Below are positions 25,021 through 34,023 of a stretch of DNA of 64,000 bases, piece by piece. The DNA is from a virus. The notes beneath the pieces were generated by a model, which saw only the letters and a list, made by a program, of their open reading frames with translations, made no database searches and was not told the DNA's origin. The position numbers and the translations under genes were made by a program. The stretch is taken from IMG/VR virus record IMGVR_UViG_3300018080_000139, positions 31,868 to 95,867 of that record; one strand, written 5' to 3'. Each line of letters starts with the position of its first letter. Position 1 is the first letter of the stretch.

Positions 25021-25367
25021 GCCGGCGCCTACTTCTAAGCGCAAACAGCAGGTATCAACTCACTCCGTATTTCTCGCGCCGAATCTCTGAGAAAACCCCA
25101 TCGACAGGAAGCGTCCAGTTTTTTGGAACCTTTGTAGCACCGGAAATATCTCCAGGAAACGACGACGCACTATACACCATGCGCGAAAGCGACAACGGCC
25201 GCCTCGATCTCGTAGCGTACAGGTATTATGGGACTTCGGAGCTGTGGTGGGTTATCGCGCTCGTGAACGGGATTGCTGATCCCCTGCAAGGGGTGGACGC
25301 CGGGACAGTCCTCACCATCCCCCGGCTTAAGAAAGTGTTTTCCGCGCTCACGGAAGGGGAGTTCTGA
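25017..25367 (+). CDS. LysM-like baseplate wedge protein (gp53 / tail protein X type)
   Basis: 116 residues, start overlapping the previous stop (ATGA). The C-terminal half reads RLDLVAYRYYGTSELWWVIA and NGIADPLQGVDAGTVLTIPR, the LysM-type fold of small baseplate proteins that clamp the hub to the tube. The N-terminal 45 residues are a basic arm. Stop overlaps the hub gene start. Confidence 0.85.
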   Translation: MSRRLLLSANSRYQLTPYFSRRISEKTPSTGSVQFFGTFVAPEISPGNDDALYTMRESDNGRLDLVAYRYYGTSELWWVIALVNGIADPLQGVDAGTVLTIPRLKKVFSALTEGEF

Positions 25368-26575
25368 TGCCAAGGAGCTTGACGTCGCCGCCGGTCCTCG
25401 AGTATCGAATAGGAGACCAGGACGTGATTTCCCCGGCCAGCGTCGTTGAGAGTTTCGAATTCTCCTCTGTGATCTCGCCACCAGGGGCCGACGTCCACCA
25501 GGTGACGATAGCAAACCCGCAATTCCAGGGGTTCAACGCACAGCGGATACAAGAGCGCCAGGAGATCTCCTTTCGTTTTGGCTGGGCCGGCGAAATCGAC
25601 CGGGCCCCTATTCGGCGCGCGCTATTGGTCGACTACGACGTGGTTTTCGAAGGCAGAAGCTCACGACTTACAATCACGGGGGCGGACAAAAGCGTTGAGA
25701 TCAATAGGGGGACAAGAAACCAGGCCTACGTGGAAAAGCCTATATCCTCGATAGTGCAAGAAATTGCTGGACGAAACGGGGTCTCGGCCGACATAGAAGA
25801 AACGAGGGGGGCTTACACCCTACGGCAGGTTTGGATTTCGGACATCCAGTTCATAACTCGTGTCCTTCTCCCTAAAGCAATTTCGGCAAAAACCGGCCGG
25901 GGGGACTATGATTTGTATTTCGATGGCAAGGGGGTTCTGCACTTCCACCCCCCAAAGCTTGGAAATCAGGTCTACAAAAAGTACACCCTGAGCGACGGCG
26001 GGGGTCCGATCTCGAAATTTCGCGTGTTTTTCCGCGGTGAATACTCGAATGCGGCTGGGGGACTGTCAACGACGGCTTTCGGCTACGACCCCTTCGAGAA
26101 GCGGACATTGCAGTTCACGGCGCGGGACACGACGACGCGGGAGAAGGACCCCCAAGGAACAAAGTCGTTCCTTTTCAGCCTCCCGCGCGCGGCGACAGAT
26201 GGGAGGTTTTTGCACAACGGCTATCCGATCACTCAAAGCGGCGTCGAGAACGAGGCGAAAGCCCAATTTTACGCGGCGCACCGGAAACGGTATGGGGCTG
26301 TGGCGGTCATGACTGGGGACCCCTTTATCGAGCCCGGGAAGCAAGTCTCTATCCAGATCCCCACGGACGCTGGAGGGAGGTTCCACCTGCTCTCCGGCCG
26401 CTATCTCGTCGAAGGTGTGCGCCATCTGATCGACGCCGACAAATTCGTCTCGGTCTTGTCGCTCACGAAATCGGCTGCAGCCGACGGGGAGGAGACGGTT
26501 TCGGGCGTGCGTCCGGGAGTGATCCAAGAAGAGGTGACGAGCGCAACCGTGAGAGAGGCGGTGGAGTTGCCATGA
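25367..26575 (+). CDS. Baseplate hub protein (phage late control gene D / gp27-like)
   Basis: 402 residues. The sequence has the gpD/gp27 pattern of two beta barrels: VSPASVVESFEFSSVI-type strands near the start, LLVDYDVVFEGRSSRLTITG, the helical insertion IVQEIAGRNGVSADIEE, and near the end PGKQVSIQIPTDAGGRFHLL. The hub is a trimer that holds the central spike. It is directly followed by the spike gene with a 4-bp overlap. Confidence 0.85.
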   Translation: MPRSLTSPPVLEYRIGDQDVISPASVVESFEFSSVISPPGADVHQVTIANPQFQGFNAQRIQERQEISFRFGWAGEIDRAPIRRALLVDYDVVFEGRSSRLTITGADKSVEINRGTRNQAYVEKPISSIVQEIAGRNGVSADIEETRGAYTLRQVWISDIQFITRVLLPKAISAKTGRGDYDLYFDGKGVLHFHPPKLGNQVYKKYTLSDGGGPISKFRVFFRGEYSNAAGGLSTTAFGYDPFEKRTLQFTARDTTTREKDPQGTKSFLFSLPRAATDGRFLHNGYPITQSGVENEAKAQFYAAHRKRYGAVAVMTGDPFIEPGKQVSIQIPTDAGGRFHLLSGRYLVEGVRHLIDADKFVSVLSLTKSAAADGEETVSGVRPGVIQEEVTSATVREAVELP

Positions 26576-27636
26576 TAGGTGGAAACACGAAGCCGGCCCG
26601 GTTCCAACGGGATCAGCAAGTATTCCCCGGGCTTTACCGGGCTTCGGTTGTCGACAACAACGACCCGGACCAACTTTGTCGGCTGAAAGTGAAAGTTTTC
26701 GACCTCTACCGGGACATCCCACCGGAAGGACTTCCGTGGGCATGGCCTTGCTACCCCGACGGCGGAGGAAACGACTACGGGCACGTTTTCATCCCGGAAA
26801 TCGGGTCCACAGTCTGGGTGATGTTCGAGCAGGGTAACGTCGACCGCCCGGTTTGGATGGGGACTTTTTACGGCTCCCCGGAGGGACAAAAAGAAACTCC
26901 GGCCGTTTTCCGGGGAGACCCCTCCGACCCGGCCGCTCAGGACTCGGAACCGCTGATCGACGAGCCATCATCCTGGGCGGCCGAATACCCGAAAAACCGA
27001 GGAATTCGCACGAAAAATGGAATCGTGATCGAGTACGACGACACGGACGGGGCCGAGAGGATTCACCTGTATCACCCCTCCGGATCGCACATGGAATTCC
27101 GGGCAAACGGTGATGTGGTTTTGCACGTCGTTGGAGACTATCACGTTGTAGTCGATGGCGATGTGGAGGAGTACTACAAACAGAATCACCACCAGGAAGT
27201 GGATGAGGACCAGTTAAAGGAAATCCACGGGAGTCGTGAGGAGACCATCGACGTCGACAAGACCCTCGAGGTTTTGGGGGAGAAGACCGAAGAGGTTGTG
27301 GGCCCCGTAACGCACCAGTATTTGAACACGTTGACAGAGACTGTCGTCTTACAGGTTCTGCAGAACTTCCTCAACACCTACACGCGCACGGTCACGCTCC
27401 CGGGAACCGAAAACTACCAGGCTACCTACACGCGCGCGGTCACGCTCGACGCGATCGAGACGTATTTGGCGAACTACACGAAAACCGTGAACCTGCAAAT
27501 ACTCGTGCAGTCTCTCCTGGATAACATTCGAATCACGAACGAGACCGCACCTGAGAAGAAAATTTTCATCACGGCGCACCCGGATTCGGGCCAGATTATC
27601 TTGTCGGCCGGCGGCGACACGTCGGTTATCGGATAA
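26572..27636 (+). CDS. Central spike protein (gp5/VgrG-like OB domain plus beta-helix)
   Basis: 354 residues. Residues 15-95 form the OB-fold (FPGLYRASVVDNNDPDQLCR, GSTVWVMFEQGNVDRPVWMG) shared by gp5, gpV and VgrG. From about residue 200 there are short repeated strands of the type TYTRTVTL, TYTRAVTL, NYTKTVNL, with a period of about 18-20 residues, which would build a trimeric beta-helix needle. No lysozyme domain is present, unlike T4 gp5. The spike pierces the outer membrane on contraction. Confidence 0.9.
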   Translation: MIGGNTKPARFQRDQQVFPGLYRASVVDNNDPDQLCRLKVKVFDLYRDIPPEGLPWAWPCYPDGGGNDYGHVFIPEIGSTVWVMFEQGNVDRPVWMGTFYGSPEGQKETPAVFRGDPSDPAAQDSEPLIDEPSSWAAEYPKNRGIRTKNGIVIEYDDTDGAERIHLYHPSGSHMEFRANGDVVLHVVGDYHVVVDGDVEEYYKQNHHQEVDEDQLKEIHGSREETIDVDKTLEVLGEKTEEVVGPVTHQYLNTLTETVVLQVLQNFLNTYTRTVTLPGTENYQATYTRAVTLDAIETYLANYTKTVNLQILVQSLLDNIRITNETAPEKKIFITAHPDSGQIILSAGGDTSVIG

Positions 27637-27645
27637 GGAGGCGAA

Positions 27646-28050
27646 ATGCCTACGATCCCCTCTATCCCTCAGCCGATAAAAAGGCGGACACGGGGGTATT
27701 TTTCCCCCCAGGACGGCCTGGCGACCATACGCGATTCCATCGTGACAATTCTCGTTACGAGGATCGGGGAGCGCGTCCACCTCCCGGAGTTCGGGTCTCG
27801 TCTCCACGAGCTGGTTTTCGAGCAGCAAGACGAGGCTTTTCAGGTCCTCGCCCAGGAGTATGTTTTCGAGGCGCTCAGGACGTGGGAGCCACGAATTGAT
27901 CTCATATCGGCCGTGGTGTCTTTTTCGAAACACAGGGAGCATACGGCCGAGCTGGCAATACAATTTCGTGTTCGCCAGCCAATCCCGGCTGAATCGAGCT
28001 TGACATTGGCAATCAACCGAGACACTGGATTTATTGAGTTAGGGAGGTAG
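27646..28050 (+). CDS. Baseplate wedge protein, gp25-like
   Basis: 134 residues; GGAGG precedes ATG 27646. Contains the gp25/gpW signature: TIRDSIVTILVTRIGERVHL then PEFGSRLHELVFEQQD, and the C-terminal strand pair. The domain is distantly lysozyme-named but structural, linking wedges to the sheath. Followed 5 bp later by the gp6/J-like gene. Confidence 0.93.
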   Translation: MPTIPSIPQPIKRRTRGYFSPQDGLATIRDSIVTILVTRIGERVHLPEFGSRLHELVFEQQDEAFQVLAQEYVFEALRTWEPRIDLISAVVSFSKHREHTAELAIQFRVRQPIPAESSLTLAINRDTGFIELGR

Positions 28051-28055
28051 GAAAT

Positions 28056-29846
28056 ATGCCAGCTCCGAGCATACCGAATCCAACAGCGGATCCTAATGAC
28101 CGCTATCCGGCAATAGACTATTCGTCTCGGGACTTCCCGACCGTCAAGCAAGCGCTCATCGAATTCATAAAGGCTCGTTTCCCCGCAACATTCACGGACT
28201 TTACGGAATCTAACTTGTCGGTGATGCTCCTCGAAGTGTGTGCGTGGGTGGCCGACATGTTGAGCTTTACAATCGACATGGCCGCGAACGAATGCTACCT
28301 CCCCACGCTGCGTCAGCGGGAAAATGCTGTAAATTTGGTGAAGCTTATAGGCTACGAGCCATCGCCACCGGCTGCGGCCTCGGCCGAGTTGCTTGTGGAC
28401 ACGAATATTGTCGGCGGCCTCGCTCAGGACGCCACTATTTCGGCGGGGGCGTCGATTTCCGTTCAAGGTCTGACCTTCGAGCTTCTCGAAGATTTTGTTC
28501 TACTCGCCGGCAACCGCGACGCTGGCCCGGGAAGCACTACCGGGCTGCCTGGGCCCACGTTCGCCGAAGGCGTGAGCTACGACGAATCATTTACGGTTCC
28601 GGCGTCGACACCGAATCAAATCTACACCTTGGGAAACTATCCCGTAATTCGGGGGAGCGTGGAAGTCAGGGTCAACGGCTCCTTGTGGAATGAAGTGGAG
28701 GCCTTGGTCTTTGCTGGGCAAGCGAATTCATACGCTCTCGATTTCGATGGTGACAACAGGCCGACCATTCGCTTCGGGGACGGCGTAAGCGGTAACATCC
28801 CGCTGGCCGGGTCGCTTATCGAGGTCTATTCGCGCGTTGGCGGGGGGGAGGCCGGGAACATCGGGGCCGGTCTCATTTCCACCCAGCTTTCGGCGACCAC
28901 GATTTCGGGGACCGTTCAGCTCGCCGCGACCAACCCGAACCCGGCAAGCGGAGGAGCTGAGGAGGAGTCCCTCGATTCGATCAAATTCAACGCTCCTCGG
29001 TATGTCCGGACACATGGCAATGCCATATCGAAACTCGACTATGACACCTTGATTCCGATTTTTGTAGACCCCACTTACGGAGCTATCGCAAAGGGTGTGG
29101 CCTTTCCGCGCGTTGGGAAAACGAACTCGAGCGCTAACGAGATTGACGTGTTCGTGTGGACCCGAACGGCCGGCGCTCTCGTTGGTGGAGCCAGCCAGGG
29201 GCTCAAAGAGGCCTTGCTCGACTACCTGAACATCAGGAAAGTGCTTAACCTCGACATTTTTATCAACGACGGTCTCTTGAAGGACATCGACATGGTAGTC
29301 ACGCTTTTCGTCGACCAGCGCGTCAAGCTCGCCGATGAAATCGTTGCCGATGTCGAGACGGCCTTGCAGGATTTCTTCGACCGGGACAGCCTGGAGCCGG
29401 CGCAAACTTTTTTTGTCTCGGAAGTCTACTACCTGTTGATGGGCCTTGCCGGAGTTCAGCAGGTGAATCTGGGGGTTCCAGGAACGGAAGACACGGCCAG
29501 CGACAGCGTGGACGGGTTTTTCATCGCAGGCCTCACCACGGAGGTTACGTTGACGGCCGGCGGATTGGTCCCGAACGCTTACGCGGGCGGGAGAATCGTC
29601 TACACGTCCGGAGCCTTGAACGGGAGGCAGTTCCCTATTTTGCGAAACACCGCTAGCGTGGTCACGGTCGACGGAATAAATTCGCTCCTCGCCCCCGGGG
29701 ACACTTTCGACTTGTTTTCGTTGTACGATCCGCTAAACGACATCGCGGTGGCGGACAACGAAATCTATCGGCTCGGGTCGTACACAGTGGCCGCCTACGA
29801 GCGCAGCCAGGACACGCGCGAGAGCTTCCTGATAACCTACGTGTAA
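28056..29846 (+). CDS. Baseplate J-like protein (gp6/gpJ)
   Basis: 596 residues. The N-terminal region YPAIDYSSRDFPTVKQALIE and FTDFTESNLSVMLLEVCAWV is diagnostic of baseplate J-like wedge proteins of non-enteric myoviruses; GGEAGNIGAGLIST and the C-terminal helical domain (EIVADVETALQDFFDRDSLE) complete the fold. It forms the wedge ring. The last 110 residues look like an added beta domain. Confidence 0.92.
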   Translation: MPAPSIPNPTADPNDRYPAIDYSSRDFPTVKQALIEFIKARFPATFTDFTESNLSVMLLEVCAWVADMLSFTIDMAANECYLPTLRQRENAVNLVKLIGYEPSPPAAASAELLVDTNIVGGLAQDATISAGASISVQGLTFELLEDFVLLAGNRDAGPGSTTGLPGPTFAEGVSYDESFTVPASTPNQIYTLGNYPVIRGSVEVRVNGSLWNEVEALVFAGQANSYALDFDGDNRPTIRFGDGVSGNIPLAGSLIEVYSRVGGGEAGNIGAGLISTQLSATTISGTVQLAATNPNPASGGAEEESLDSIKFNAPRYVRTHGNAISKLDYDTLIPIFVDPTYGAIAKGVAFPRVGKTNSSANEIDVFVWTRTAGALVGGASQGLKEALLDYLNIRKVLNLDIFINDGLLKDIDMVVTLFVDQRVKLADEIVADVETALQDFFDRDSLEPAQTFFVSEVYYLLMGLAGVQQVNLGVPGTEDTASDSVDGFFIAGLTTEVTLTAGGLVPNAYAGGRIVYTSGALNGRQFPILRNTASVVTVDGINSLLAPGDTFDLFSLYDPLNDIAVADNEIYRLGSYTVAAYERSQDTRESFLITYV

Positions 29847-29863
29847 GGATTTTTCGGATTTTA

Positions 29864-29880
29864 CTCTATCCTGGATAGAG
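29864..29880 (+). promoter_or_regulatory. Inverted repeat in front of the tail protein I ribosome-binding site
   Basis: CTCTATCC (29864-29871) and GGATAGAG (29873-29880) form a near-perfect dyad that abuts the GAGGAGGG Shine-Dalgarno of the next gene. In RNA it would fold with a short loop and could tune translation after the baseplate J gene. A DNA-binding site is the other possibility. Confidence 0.4.
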
Positions 29881-29893
29881 GAGGGATTTTTTC

Positions 29894-31348
29894 GTGGTAG
29901 ACCAGTTTGATTTTTACGCGCGGCTTATACCGTTTCGGCATCGCGCGGCGGACGTCGATGAGGCCCTGAAGGCCATCGTTGACGCTTTTCAGGGGGAAAT
30001 TCTATCCCTGAAGGCCTCCGCGATAGCTTTGCCAGAGCTACAATCTCTTGACGACGTGCCCTGCGACTATCTGGCCTACCTCGCGAATTTGATCGGGCTG
30101 CAAACCGAGGATTGCGACCCGTGCGCCCTCATCCGAGAGCAAATCCGCGCGGCTGTGCCGATTTACGGGATAAAAGGGACCACGCTGAGCTTTGAGGCTC
30201 TCATGCGAACGCTAGGGTTCCAAGCTACCGTGATCCCCCTCTTCGAAGACAGCCCGGACAGCGCAATAACGATCGACGAGAGCGCCGCGATAACCGGATT
30301 CAACACGCGCCTCCCCGGCTGGCATATGTCCTCGAGAATAAGGCTGGAACTCGAGAGACTTCCGGAAGCCGAGCTTCTCTCGATTTGCGGCTTTGAAGGG
30401 GGTTTGCTCACCCCATTCCTCCTCGCGCGCTTGTTGAAGAAGCTTCGAGAAATCACGCCCATTCACATCGAACTCGATATGAACACGGTCTACTCGTTTT
30501 CAGACGTCATTGGCGTTGATGATGCCGTTTTGATTGCGATAGACTACTTGACGCGCGTCAAAATGGGTTGCTGCTGTTACCACGGCAAGGGCGCGCGCGT
30601 CGAGAACTACCACACTGTCGTAAGGTATGACGCTGGGTTCAAGTATGACGAAAGCCCTCCGAGAATCTACGATGAGCCTGGGGAGCATTCGCGCGCGCCA
30701 GAGATGGATTACCCCCCGTTTTATTACGATACGGTCTACTCGCACGAATGCCAATATCCCGACCATATCTATGATCCTTTTCGCTATCGGCTTTCCGGGA
30801 TATATTGCCGGCGCGACGAAAGCAATGCCTTCGCGCTGCAGCGTTATGGCTACAACAAAGGCGGTGGCGCGGACATGTCAATCTCTACGCTTCTCGACAC
30901 GGTTTCAGCCCCGTCCGCAAAATTCGTCTCCAATATGCACGTAATCGTAGGGGATTTCGTGCGGATCAATCACGAGTACCGCAAGGTGGAAGAGGTCCTG
31001 GGAGAAACGAGCCTTCGCATAGTCGCTCCGTTCTCCTGGCCCGATGGAATTTACGACTACGAGATTATCTTTTCTGACGCCTACCACAGACGCGAAGCAA
31101 CGCACAAAGACCCTTTAAACTTCACGGTGCCGACATATTACCATCGCATCGAGCTTACTATATATAACCTGTTCGACACGGGATTACTTTTCGACGACGG
31201 GCTATTTTTCGATGACGGAGGGCTGAAGCACAATTGCTGTATATCCGAAAAGCTCGTGTCTGAGGAAGACGGAAGTGGGGTGGAGGAAGTACACTACCCC
31301 GATGAAACAATTATCCCCGGAAGTGAGGGAATACTTCTGAAGCCGTAA
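29894..31348 (+). CDS. Tail protein I-like baseplate/fibre-attachment protein
   Basis: 484 residues, GTG start at 29894 with GAGGAGGG. Residues 1-210 match the phage tail protein I domain: LQSLDDVPCDYLAYLANLIG, IYGIKGTTLSFEALMRTLGF, then ITPIHIELDMNTV. The rest is Tyr/Asp-rich with RYDAGFKYDESP and FRYRLSGIYCRRDE segments, and ends with a beta domain. It connects the baseplate wedges to tail fibres. Confidence 0.88.
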   Translation: MVDQFDFYARLIPFRHRAADVDEALKAIVDAFQGEILSLKASAIALPELQSLDDVPCDYLAYLANLIGLQTEDCDPCALIREQIRAAVPIYGIKGTTLSFEALMRTLGFQATVIPLFEDSPDSAITIDESAAITGFNTRLPGWHMSSRIRLELERLPEAELLSICGFEGGLLTPFLLARLLKKLREITPIHIELDMNTVYSFSDVIGVDDAVLIAIDYLTRVKMGCCCYHGKGARVENYHTVVRYDAGFKYDESPPRIYDEPGEHSRAPEMDYPPFYYDTVYSHECQYPDHIYDPFRYRLSGIYCRRDESNAFALQRYGYNKGGGADMSISTLLDTVSAPSAKFVSNMHVIVGDFVRINHEYRKVEEVLGETSLRIVAPFSWPDGIYDYEIIFSDAYHRREATHKDPLNFTVPTYYHRIELTIYNLFDTGLLFDDGLFFDDGGLKHNCCISEKLVSEEDGSGVEEVHYPDETIIPGSEGILLKP

Positions 31349-31373
31349 GATGGCTGGAAAGGGATTTGACGTT

Positions 31374-31865
31374 ATGCCACAAGAATTCAACAAGGCCTAT
31401 CCGGAGTATAACGCCGACGTCGTTTCCTCCAGGTTGCGCGCCCAGTTTAATGCCTTGGCGTCCCAGAGTGAGGGCGCAAGCGAGCCCCCCGACCTGCAGC
31501 GCGGAATGCTCTGGCTGGACATGGCCGAAACTTTGAACTGGAAGCTGAAAATGCGAATCGAGGGGGACGGCGCCAACCCGGATCGCTGGGTGGTCCTCTT
31601 CGAAAACGTGAACACCCTGCTCGGGTCCCCCACAGCTCCTGGCGGATCCAGCCAGTACGAACATGACCAAGCCGTGGCGGCGAATCCGTGGGCCGTAAAT
31701 CACGCGCTGGGCCGACAATTCGTAAGCGTCGAAATAATCGACACGTCGGCGTCCCCGCCGAAAAACGTGGACCCGAGCGCTTACACCGTGGAGTATGACG
31801 ACGAGGACAACTGCACTATCACTTTTGTCACGGGAGCCACCAGTGGAAAAGCCATTGTTTCTTGA
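31374..31865 (+). CDS. Tail fibre-type protein with FNKA N-terminal module
   Basis: 163 residues from ATG 31374; an in-frame ATG 31350 is possible, but homology to the gene at 33366 begins at 31374. The N-terminus QEFNKAYPEYNADVVSSRLR aligns with QLFNKAFPAFKQGITSEEFR of that gene, so both share an attachment module. The centre has a W-rich beta motif (MLWLDMAETLNWKLKMRIEG) seen in fibre connectors. The C-terminus is a beta strand repeat (YTVEYDDEDNCTITFVTGA). Confidence 0.78.
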   Translation: MPQEFNKAYPEYNADVVSSRLRAQFNALASQSEGASEPPDLQRGMLWLDMAETLNWKLKMRIEGDGANPDRWVVLFENVNTLLGSPTAPGGSSQYEHDQAVAANPWAVNHALGRQFVSVEIIDTSASPPKNVDPSAYTVEYDDEDNCTITFVTGATSGKAIVS

Positions 31866-32319
31866 CCGGCTACCGATCAAGCTCAACGTCGAAATAATCG
31901 AGTATCGGCAGGGTGGCGTGATCCCGCAAAAGGTATGGCGCAAGAAAAACGTCGTCGTCAATGTCGGGCGTGAGCAAATCGGTCTGATGCTCGCCACAGG
32001 AATTTCAAACCAGATCACGGAAATCGCCTGGGGGGACGGCGGACACGACGTCGGGGACCCCTCGCAGTACACGCCGGCGTCCTTGACCGATACGGCCTTG
32101 GTCAACGAGATTTTCCGGAAGGCCATAACAAGCGTTACGGCTCCGTCTCAGACGTCCGTAAGATTTACGGGACTCCTGGAATCCTCCGACATTGTAGGTC
32201 AAGGAATCTCAGAAATGGGCTTGTTTCACGATGCTGGGGAGATGTTCGCGCGGCTGGCTTTCCCACTGATATACAAGGGGCCTGTGCCGTTGGAATTTCG
32301 CTGGACGATAGAGATATAA
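31843..32319 (+). CDS. Putative baseplate/fibre protein
   Basis: 158 residues from GTG 31843 (GGGAG upstream), inside the end of the previous gene. Sequence segments such as RKKNVVVNVGREQIGLMLA, ITEIAWGDGGHDVGDP and ALVNEIFRKAITS resemble the small tail-fibre-associated proteins that follow tail protein I in many myoviruses. The C-terminus is beta-type (FARLAFPLIYKGPVPLEFRW). Probably a structural connector between baseplate and fibre. Confidence 0.75.
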   Translation: MEKPLFLDRLPIKLNVEIIEYRQGGVIPQKVWRKKNVVVNVGREQIGLMLATGISNQITEIAWGDGGHDVGDPSQYTPASLTDTALVNEIFRKAITSVTAPSQTSVRFTGLLESSDIVGQGISEMGLFHDAGEMFARLAFPLIYKGPVPLEFRWTIEI

Positions 32320-32331
32320 GGAGCTGAGACG

Positions 32332-33351
32332 ATGGGAGTACCTCCTCCGAATGGCGACCTGGACGTCAATGGCCTTACAGCCGTAAGATTTTACGACGTT
32401 CATGATCCTGTTTATGCTGACGTGGACAACCGTCCCCTCTCCGACCTTCGTCAGCGCGACGTCGAAGTGCAAACGATAGCGGAAGGGGCCGCCTCCGCGG
32501 CCGCAACCGTAGCCTCTGGACTGTCCACGCTGGCCGATAAAGTCGGTGAAGACACGACCACCCCCAAAGGGACCCCCCCTTCCGGGCCGCCGACGTACCG
32601 AGCAACTCCTTACACGGTGGCGAACGGAGACGATCACACAACCGCGATCGGGAAAGTAGACTTGAAGCAGGAGCTTCAGGACGTCGACATAGCCGCGCTT
32701 CAAGCGGCTGTGGTTGCCTCCTCCGTGCCGGCCGGCACGGTCCTGTTCATCGACGCCGACACGCCCCCGTCCGGTTATCTGGAGGCGAACGGGGCCTCGG
32801 TTTCGCCGACGACCTATTATGCTCTCGCCGCGGCTCTCGCCGGAAGACATGGATTTTTCGATACGAACGCGGTTGCCGTGGATTATACGACGGACACCTT
32901 CACGTTTGCCTCGCACGGGCTGGTAGACGACGACGTAATTTTTTTGTCGGCAACGGCCATGCCAACAGGGTTAAGCGCAGGAGTCCCTTACTTTATCGTT
33001 AACGCCTCCCTGACCACCTTTCAGGTTTCCCTCACAGAGGGGGGGAGCCCGGTCGATTTTTCCGACAATGGGACTGCAGTCAACTTTCACACACTGCTTT
33101 ACCTGCCAGATCTCCGGGCCGAATTTATTCGTGGATGGGACAATGGGCGTGGGGTGGATTCCGGGCGCGTTTTAGGGTCGTTCCAGGCTGACCTGCTTAA
33201 GTCACATGCCCACTCTGTGACCTATGCTTCTGGAGGCTTTTGGGTCGAAAGCGGAAATGACATCCCTTGGGGTGGCAGTTCGACCGGATCTACTGGTGGG
33301 GTCGAAACCAGACCGCGAAACGTGGCTTTGCTCCCCGTAATTAAGATTTAA
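32332..33351 (+). CDS. Tail fibre with collar domain and inserted HGL domain
   Basis: 339 residues; GGAG before ATG 32332. The C-terminal half is a phage tail-collar domain: PPSGYLEANGASVSPTTYYA, then LPDLRAEFIRGWDNGRGVDS and ETRPRNVALLPVIKI, with the SHAH metal-type motif. Between these, residues about 185-255 hold an inserted beta domain starting FTFASHGLVDDDVIFL, which reappears in the protein at 37652 (IIDAGHGLSDDDLVEF). Likely a receptor-binding fibre. Confidence 0.87.
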   Translation: MGVPPPNGDLDVNGLTAVRFYDVHDPVYADVDNRPLSDLRQRDVEVQTIAEGAASAAATVASGLSTLADKVGEDTTTPKGTPPSGPPTYRATPYTVANGDDHTTAIGKVDLKQELQDVDIAALQAAVVASSVPAGTVLFIDADTPPSGYLEANGASVSPTTYYALAAALAGRHGFFDTNAVAVDYTTDTFTFASHGLVDDDVIFLSATAMPTGLSAGVPYFIVNASLTTFQVSLTEGGSPVDFSDNGTAVNFHTLLYLPDLRAEFIRGWDNGRGVDSGRVLGSFQADLLKSHAHSVTYASGGFWVESGNDIPWGGSSTGSTGGVETRPRNVALLPVIKI

Positions 33352-33365
33352 AGGAGGGCCGAGGA

Positions 33366-34007
33366 GTGACACAGTTATTCAACAAGGCCTTTCCAGCTTT
33401 TAAGCAGGGGATCACGTCCGAAGAGTTTCGAAACATCTTCGCGTCTTTGGTATCACACCACGCGGGCCCCTCTCCGCCAGGAGGCACGATTGACACCGAT
33501 CCTGAAGGTGGGTGGTTGTGGTACAAGGACGACACCGACGAGTGGTTTTATTATCGGGCTCCCACCGCCTCGTGGGTGGCATGGACAATCGGCGGAGGGG
33601 GTGGGGAATCCGTCTTAGGGCCGATGCGCCTGGCGCATTTTGGCGCCTTCCCTCAGTCGACGGTGCGCGACTTGTACGACGCGGAGGGTGCCTACTCTGG
33701 AGTTGAGATGCCCAGCCTGGGGTCGGTAATCGCTGTTGTGCTTAAAACCACAAACCCACGGACGGCGGGGTCCCTGTCGGCACGGCTGACGAAAAACGGT
33801 AGCCCATTAGCTGCTGGTGGGCTCGACGTCGCTTTGAATGCGACGAACCCAACGAGAGCGGCCGCGATCGTCTTACCCAATACGGCACCGTATACGTTTG
33901 TCGCCTGGGATACAATTGGCGTGAGGCTCACGAGCGACGGGGTTTGGCTTCCAAACACGGGACTGGAGAAATTGATAACTTTCGATTTCTTTGCGAGCCT
34001 GACGTAA
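33366..34007 (+). CDS. Tail fibre protein with FNKA N-terminal module
   Basis: 213 residues from GTG 33366 with AAAGGAGGG. N-terminal 35 residues are paralogous to the gene at 31374. A W-rich patch (GGWLWYKDDTDEWFYYRAPT) and a Gly-rich hinge (IGGGGGESV) precede a jelly-roll-like C-terminal domain. Small fibre or adhesin that plugs into the baseplate through the shared N-terminal module. Confidence 0.75.
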   Translation: MTQLFNKAFPAFKQGITSEEFRNIFASLVSHHAGPSPPGGTIDTDPEGGWLWYKDDTDEWFYYRAPTASWVAWTIGGGGGESVLGPMRLAHFGAFPQSTVRDLYDAEGAYSGVEMPSLGSVIAVVLKTTNPRTAGSLSARLTKNGSPLAAGGLDVALNATNPTRAAAIVLPNTAPYTFVAWDTIGVRLTSDGVWLPNTGLEKLITFDFFASLT

Positions 34008-34023
34008 TCGAGGAGGGAATATT

